Shown here piece by piece: positions 4,785 to 7,610 of a stretch of 7,610 nucleotides of DNA. Numbering within the stretch: position 1 is the stretch's first letter; each line of letters starts with the position of its first letter. The notes under the pieces were generated by a model. The model did no database searches and was not told the origin of the DNA. It worked only from the letters and a program-made list of their open reading frames with translations. This stretch comes from Lachnoclostridium sp. UBA7215. Lineage in GTDB: Bacteria; Bacillota; Clostridia; Lachnospirales; Lachnospiraceae. The stretch covers positions 1-7,610 of the forward strand of contig DKUB01000091.1 of the NCBI GenBank assembly GCA_002490465.1, in the 5' to 3' direction. Made by a program: the position numbers and the translations under genes.

Positions 4785-5276
4785 ATGAAAGAAAACAAGG
4801 TATTATTTCTGACTCAGGCGGCGCTGATCGCGGCTGTCTATGTGGTGTTGTGTGTGGCATTTGCCCCCATCAGCTATGGGGAAGTGCAGGTGCGTGTGGC
4901 GGAAGCTTTGGTGATCCTGCCCTTTTTCACACCGGCGGCCATACCCGGACTGTTCATCGGATGTCTTATATCGAATCTGATCGGCGGTTCCATCCTGCTG
5001 GACGTGGTATTCGGAAGTATTGCGACTCTGATCGGCGCAGTGGGTTCCTGGTATCTGCGCTCCCATAAATATATGGTGATGCTTCCGCCGATCGCAGCCA
5101 ATACGCTGATTGTGCCTTTTGTGCTGCGCTATGGCTATGGTGTGCCGCTGCCGGTTCCTTTTATGATGCTGACTGTGGGCATCGGCGAAGTGATTGCGGT
5201 GGTGATCTTAGGAGGCGTCCTTTTAAATGTCCTGGAACGCTACAGATACATTTTTCAGAATAAAAATTTTGCATAA
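4785..5276 (+). CDS. queT: Queuosine precursor ECF transporter substrate-binding subunit QueT
   Basis: The 163-residue membrane protein is a QueT-family (formerly DUF988) S component. With the shared ECF energy module (EcfA, EcfA', EcfT, encoded elsewhere) it imports preQ1 or a related queuosine precursor used for tRNA wobble modification. The family core is clear: ISYGEVQVRVAEAL (29-42, polar loop), ILPFFTPAAIPGLFIGC (44-60) and LDVVFGSIATLIGA (72-85). Hydrophobic helices lie at about 7-27, 41-62, 70-90, 96-117 and 124-149. Length matches the family. The preQ1 riboswitch just upstream and the terminator just downstream make this a self-contained single-gene unit. The Shine-Dalgarno is AAGGAG at 4769-4774. 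Which precursor is carried (preQ1, preQ0 or queuine) cannot be told from sequence. Confidence 0.93.
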   Translation: MKENKVLFLTQAALIAAVYVVLCVAFAPISYGEVQVRVAEALVILPFFTPAAIPGLFIGCLISNLIGGSILLDVVFGSIATLIGAVGSWYLRSHKYMVMLPPIAANTLIVPFVLRYGYGVPLPVPFMMLTVGIGEVIAVVILGGVLLNVLERYRYIFQNKNFA

Positions 5277-5288
5277 TTAGAGTATTTT

Positions 5289-5322
5289 AAATCCTCTGCC
5301 TGTATGCGGGCGGAGGATTTTT
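5289..5322 (+). terminator. Intrinsic terminator of queT
   Basis: AAATCCTCTGCC (5289-5300) pairs with GGCGGAGGATTT (5309-5320) through one G-U pair, leaving an 8-base loop. The T-run continues to 5322. It starts 12 bases after the queT stop. The remaining 5323-5445 contains no clear promoter for the next gene. Confidence 0.85.
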
Positions 5323-5445
5323 CCTTCTTACAAAAAACGGCAGAAAAAGAGAGGAAATAAAAAGCAGATCAGGCTATTCTTATTTGTGACAACAGAAAAT
5401 CTGCACAGCATGATTTTTACCATGAACAAGGAGGACAGATCAAAA

Positions 5446-6483
5446 ATGTATCATTTAAGGCTAAAAGGTGACCACTATGAGATGGGCAGGAAGCGCGGAC
5501 ATATTTTTAAGAAATGCCGGGTCTTTTTTCCGCTTTCGCTGGATGATTTTCAATGGGAGCATGGAAGGAGAAGCGAAAAAATTGTAAGAAAGTTTTTTCC
5601 GGAAATATGTGAGGAAATAAGAGGAGTGAGTGACGCCATAGGCGCGGACTATCTGCGTTTTGCTTCCTGGATGTTATGTATGGGCTGTTGCATGTACAAC
5701 CTGGAGCATAATATTCCCGTCGAGATTCGGGGCTGTACTGCCTTTGCCTATGCAAAAGAGGGCAAGTTAATATACGGCAGAAATAATGATTTACCGCCGT
5801 ATCTGCGGGAAGGCAGCAAAAGCGAGATCTATGCTCCAAAGAATGGAAACAGATTTACGATTACCACGTCCTCTTTTATAAACGGAGAGGAAGGGATGAA
5901 CGAACACGGGCTTGCGGTGGCGATGACATTTGTGATGACTGACCTTAAAAAGATACAGCCGGGGTTTAACTCGTGTTTTATTGTGCGGTATTTGCTTGAA
6001 AAGGCAGATAATACAAAGCAGGCAGTTTCCGAACTTCGGGATCTGCCCATCGCTTCTAACTGTAACATTTTACTGGCAGATCAAAGCGGCAGTATGGTGG
6101 TAGTCGAATGCACGCCAACCCTTAAAAAAGTGCGTGAACCGGAAATCTTTCACGGGGACAGCATCGTCTGTGCCGCCAACTGCTTTGCTTCTGACGAGAT
6201 GAAGCCCTATGACGATGCAAACGGAGACGATTATGAGGCGCACAGGCGTTATAAGGTTGTCATAGACAGTTTTTCTTCGGGGGCGATAAAAGATGATTAT
6301 ATTGAGACAACCAGTCGACTTTTAAGGGGCGACTATGGCTTTATGTGCCAGTATGACGATGAACCGGATTTTGAAACCGTCTGGAGTTCTATATTTGATT
6401 TAAAGAGTCTGGTCATTTACCGTGCGGAGGGTGATCCAAGAAAGAAGAAGTTTGTCTGTGATAACAGGCTCTTACTTTTGTAA
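5446..6483 (+). CDS. C45-family Ntn hydrolase (acyl-CoA:6-APA acyltransferase/penicillin acylase superfamily)
   Basis: The start at 5446 is chosen over an in-frame GTG at 5386 because AAGGAGG (5428-5434) precedes it by 11 bases and conserved sequence begins right after it (LRLKGDHYEMGRKRG). The product is 345 residues, normal for the family. Members are N-terminal-nucleophile amidases/acyltransferases that mature by cleaving a Gly-Cys bond so that the Cys becomes the catalytic N-terminus. Here the nucleophile is Cys97 in RGCTAFAY. It is followed by YGRNNDLP (109-116) with the substrate-pocket Asp115, GMNEHGLAVAM (150-160) with the conserved Asn152, SNCNILLAD and CAANCF. There is no signal peptide, so a cytoplasmic enzyme is likely. 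The true substrate is unknown (N-acyl amino acid, bile-salt-like or beta-lactam side-chain amides are all family possibilities). It is 29 bp upstream of a class D beta-lactamase-like gene, probably in one transcript. Confidence 0.82.
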   Translation: MYHLRLKGDHYEMGRKRGHIFKKCRVFFPLSLDDFQWEHGRRSEKIVRKFFPEICEEIRGVSDAIGADYLRFASWMLCMGCCMYNLEHNIPVEIRGCTAFAYAKEGKLIYGRNNDLPPYLREGSKSEIYAPKNGNRFTITTSSFINGEEGMNEHGLAVAMTFVMTDLKKIQPGFNSCFIVRYLLEKADNTKQAVSELRDLPIASNCNILLADQSGSMVVVECTPTLKKVREPEIFHGDSIVCAANCFASDEMKPYDDANGDDYEAHRRYKVVIDSFSSGAIKDDYIETTSRLLRGDYGFMCQYDDEPDFETVWSSIFDLKSLVIYRAEGDPRKKKFVCDNRLLLL

Positions 6484-6512
6484 TATTTTTGGCATAAAAA
6501 ACGGAGGTAATA

Positions 6513-7115
6513 ATGAAAAGGAGAAACAATTATTTTAAACTGGTATTTGGGGTAGTTGTATGCGCATTGATTCTGACAGGCTGCTCTGATCATGACAGTA
6601 CGGAGGAAAAAATTTTTATGGAAGTGGAAAAAGAAGAAGCGATAACGGAATCAGCCGGCGATTTCCCAGAGGCGGATACAGAAGATTCTGCCGAGAGCGT
6701 TGTAATGGAACCGGAGCTTGTCAGCGCGGACTGGTCAGAATATTTTAATGGACTTAATGGAGCGGCAGTTGTATATGACGTTTCGGACAGACGATATACA
6801 ATGTATAACGGTGACCTTGCAATGACCAGAAGGTCGCCGTGTTCCACTTTTAAGATTATTTCCTCTCTGACCGCTCTGGAACATGGCATCATCACGCCGG
6901 AGGATTCCACGCGGACATGGAGCGGTGAAATGTTCTGGAATGAAGACTGGAACCGGGATATTGATTTTGGCGAAGCATTTCGCACCTCCTGCGTATGGTA
7001 TTACAGACAGGTCATAGATGAGATCGGGTTTTTGACTTGGGAGAAGCTTGAAAAAGTCATGGAACCTGATATAATAGAAGATATAAAAAGGAAAGAAGGT
7101 ATTTTGTATGAGTGA
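6513..7115 (+). CDS. Truncated class D beta-lactamase/BlaR-sensor-like lipoprotein
   Basis: Lipoprotein signal with lipobox LTGC (lipidated Cys24), an acidic linker (25-72), then the start of a class D (OXA/BlaR1-type) penicillin-recognising domain from about residue 73. The nucleophile motif is STFK (Ser111, Lys114) and the second motif is SCV (159-161) in FRTSCVWYYRQVIDEIG. Class D enzymes (about 240-270 residues) then need the KTG motif and the rest of the alpha/beta fold, which is missing. After Gly172 (about 7028) the reading frame runs into the promoter region of the toxin-antitoxin operon. It ends 28 codons later with a non-homologous tail that overlaps the antitoxin ATG by 8 bp. A folded, active enzyme is not expected. 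The ribosome binding site is GGAGGT (6503-6508), close to the ATG. It was probably functional and co-transcribed with the C45 hydrolase before truncation. Confidence 0.75.
   Translation: MKRRNNYFKLVFGVVVCALILTGCSDHDSTEEKIFMEVEKEEAITESAGDFPEADTEDSAESVVMEPELVSADWSEYFNGLNGAAVVYDVSDRRYTMYNGDLAMTRRSPCSTFKIISSLTALEHGIITPEDSTRTWSGEMFWNEDWNRDIDFGEAFRTSCVWYYRQVIDEIGFLTWEKLEKVMEPDIIEDIKRKEGILYE
7033..7075 (+). promoter_or_regulatory. Toxin-antitoxin promoter with inverted repeat around the -35
   Basis: TTGAAA (7048-7053), a 16-bp spacer and extended -10 TGA-TATAAT (7067-7075) make a strong promoter with start near 7082. TGACTT (7033-7038) and AAGTCA (7054-7059) are perfect 6-bp inverted arms flanking the -35, a plausible operator for autoregulation by the antitoxin or the complex. 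The whole element is coding sequence of the truncated beta-lactamase ORF, which shows that ORF tail is foreign. Confidence 0.6.
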
Positions 7116-7329
7116 AAGAGAGCAAGCGAAACAAATCATTGATCAACTTCCAGAATACAAAATAGGGAATCTGCTACTATTTCTTAAAGGAATGCAATTT
7201 GATGATGATATTGAAGATGATTTATATTGCCAAAGGCTATATGAAGATTATCTGAACAATCCTGATCCCGAAAAACATAAATCAATAACTATTGAAGAAT
7301 TGGCAGCAAGAGAAGGTATAAAGTTATGA
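7108..7329 (+). CDS. Type II toxin-antitoxin system antitoxin (RelB-like role)
   Basis: The product is a 73-residue acidic protein. The N-terminal half (1-29, SEREQAKQIIDQLPEYKIGN) is a two-helix segment of the kind seen in many Firmicutes addiction-module antitoxins. After the acidic DDDIEDD (32-38) comes a C-terminal part with NNPDPEKHKSITIEELAARE, a typical extended toxin-wrapping segment. The assignment rests mainly on context: the gene overlaps the downstream RelE-like toxin by four bases (ATGA) and has its own promoter and operator-like repeat. The ribosome binding site is GAAGG at 7095-7099, eight bases before the ATG. Its role is to neutralise the toxin and probably to repress the operon; no clear ribbon-helix-helix or HTH motif is visible. 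It is AT-rich like the toxin and unlike the genes to the left. Confidence 0.8.
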   Translation: MSEREQAKQIIDQLPEYKIGNLLLFLKGMQFDDDIEDDLYCQRLYEDYLNNPDPEKHKSITIEELAAREGIKL

Positions 7330-7586
7330 AATATACAATAATTATTGAAAAATTAGCAGAAAAATTTATTGTTAAACTTCCTAAACCTGAAAAAGAAAGA
7401 GTACTGAAAGCAATCTACCAGTTACCAGAAGGAAGTGACATAAAGACATTAAAAGGTGAAAAGAATAAGGGATTGTATAGACTTCGTGTAGGTGAATATC
7501 GGATTATTTATACAATAGACAATGGAAATTTGATTGTTTATGTTGTGGATGCTGGAAACCGTGGCGATATCTACAAAAGATACTAA
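7326..7586 (+). CDS. RelE/ParE-superfamily toxin (probable ribosome-dependent mRNA interferase)
   Basis: The 86-residue basic protein has the usual RelE length and pattern: an opening strand KYTIIIEKLAEKFIVKLPK (2-20), two helices with KPEKERVLKAI, then LKG (42-44), YRLRVGEYRIIYTI (51-64) and IVYVVDAGNRGDIYKRY (70-86). The basic residues Arg52, Arg54, Arg59, Arg79 and the C-terminal Tyr/Lys/Arg cluster sit where RelE and YoeB relatives place residues that bind and cut mRNA in the ribosomal A site. The ParE branch (gyrase poison) is the alternative, but the YRLRVGxYRIIY...RxxxY pattern favours RelE. Expression is coupled to the antitoxin by the ATGA overlap; the ribosome binding site GAAGG (7312-7316) lies inside the antitoxin gene. 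The 24 bases after the stop show no terminator. Confidence 0.88.
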   Translation: MKYTIIIEKLAEKFIVKLPKPEKERVLKAIYQLPEGSDIKTLKGEKNKGLYRLRVGEYRIIYTIDNGNLIVYVVDAGNRGDIYKRY

Positions 7587-7610
7587 CTGACTACTCTTCA
7601 CGGCAAGCCG

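Noticed and set aside
5386..5445. In-frame GTG start giving 20 more residues on the C45 hydrolase
   Set aside because: No ribosome binding site at the GTG, and the AAGGAGG at 5428-5434 serves the ATG at 5446, where the conserved sequence begins.
6735..7139. Minus-strand ORF of 134 codons
   Set aside because: Antisense to the class D domain, which has a lipobox and STFK/SCV motifs on the plus strand.
1..7610. CRISPR array, insertion sequence, tRNA or rRNA
   Set aside because: No spaced direct repeats, transposase-like ORF, terminal inverted repeats or cloverleaf sequence seen on reading both strands.

Overview
The window looks like part of the chromosome of a gut-type, low-to-mid GC Firmicute, most likely a Lachnospiraceae/Clostridia member. 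The grounds are strong AAGGAG/GGAGGT ribosome binding sites, sigma-A promoters, lipobox lipoproteins, a preQ1 riboswitch with a QueT transporter, a GHKL (Agr-type) sensor-kinase remnant and a RelE-type toxin-antitoxin pair. The organism call is inference; there is no rRNA or other marker gene. Two stretches are visibly AT-richer than the rest: about 1800-2793 (small membrane protein plus nucleoside phosphorylase) and about 7029-7610 (toxin-antitoxin pair). Together with three broken genes, this suggests an accessory, rearranged region.

Layout, left to right. (1) 1-1602, minus strand: the 5' part of a small CxxC protein running off the left edge. Next comes a polytopic membrane protein with two PH-like repeats that is split into two ORFs by a frameshift at a run of five G (1391-1395). 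(2) 1603-1846: a divergent intergenic region with a promoter candidate on each strand and a 17-bp palindrome over the rightward -10. (3) 1847-2793, plus strand: a 57-residue two-helix membrane protein coupled to a nucleoside phosphorylase. (4) 2788-4470, minus strand: a surface lipoprotein that fuses a formylglycine-generating-enzyme-like (SUMF1) domain to a flavodoxin. Its last ~65 residues are not native: they are read antisense through a GHKL histidine kinase fragment on the plus strand. Its promoter is followed immediately by a strong intrinsic terminator, so it looks attenuated. (5) 4697-5322, plus strand: a near-consensus promoter, a class I preQ1 riboswitch overlapping the Shine-Dalgarno, queT, and a clean terminator. 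(6) 5446-7115, plus strand: an Ntn-hydrolase of the C45/penicillin-acylase superfamily followed 29 bp later by a class D beta-lactamase-like lipoprotein that loses its C-terminal half. (7) 7033-7586: a RelB/RelE-like toxin-antitoxin operon whose promoter lies inside the 3' end of the truncated beta-lactamase ORF.

The genes do not form one pathway. The clearest functional unit is the queuosine-precursor uptake gene with its own riboswitch. The most unusual ones are the SUMF1-flavodoxin lipoprotein with its chimeric tail and promoter-terminator leader, and the C45 hydrolase/class D pair cut by a toxin-antitoxin insertion.
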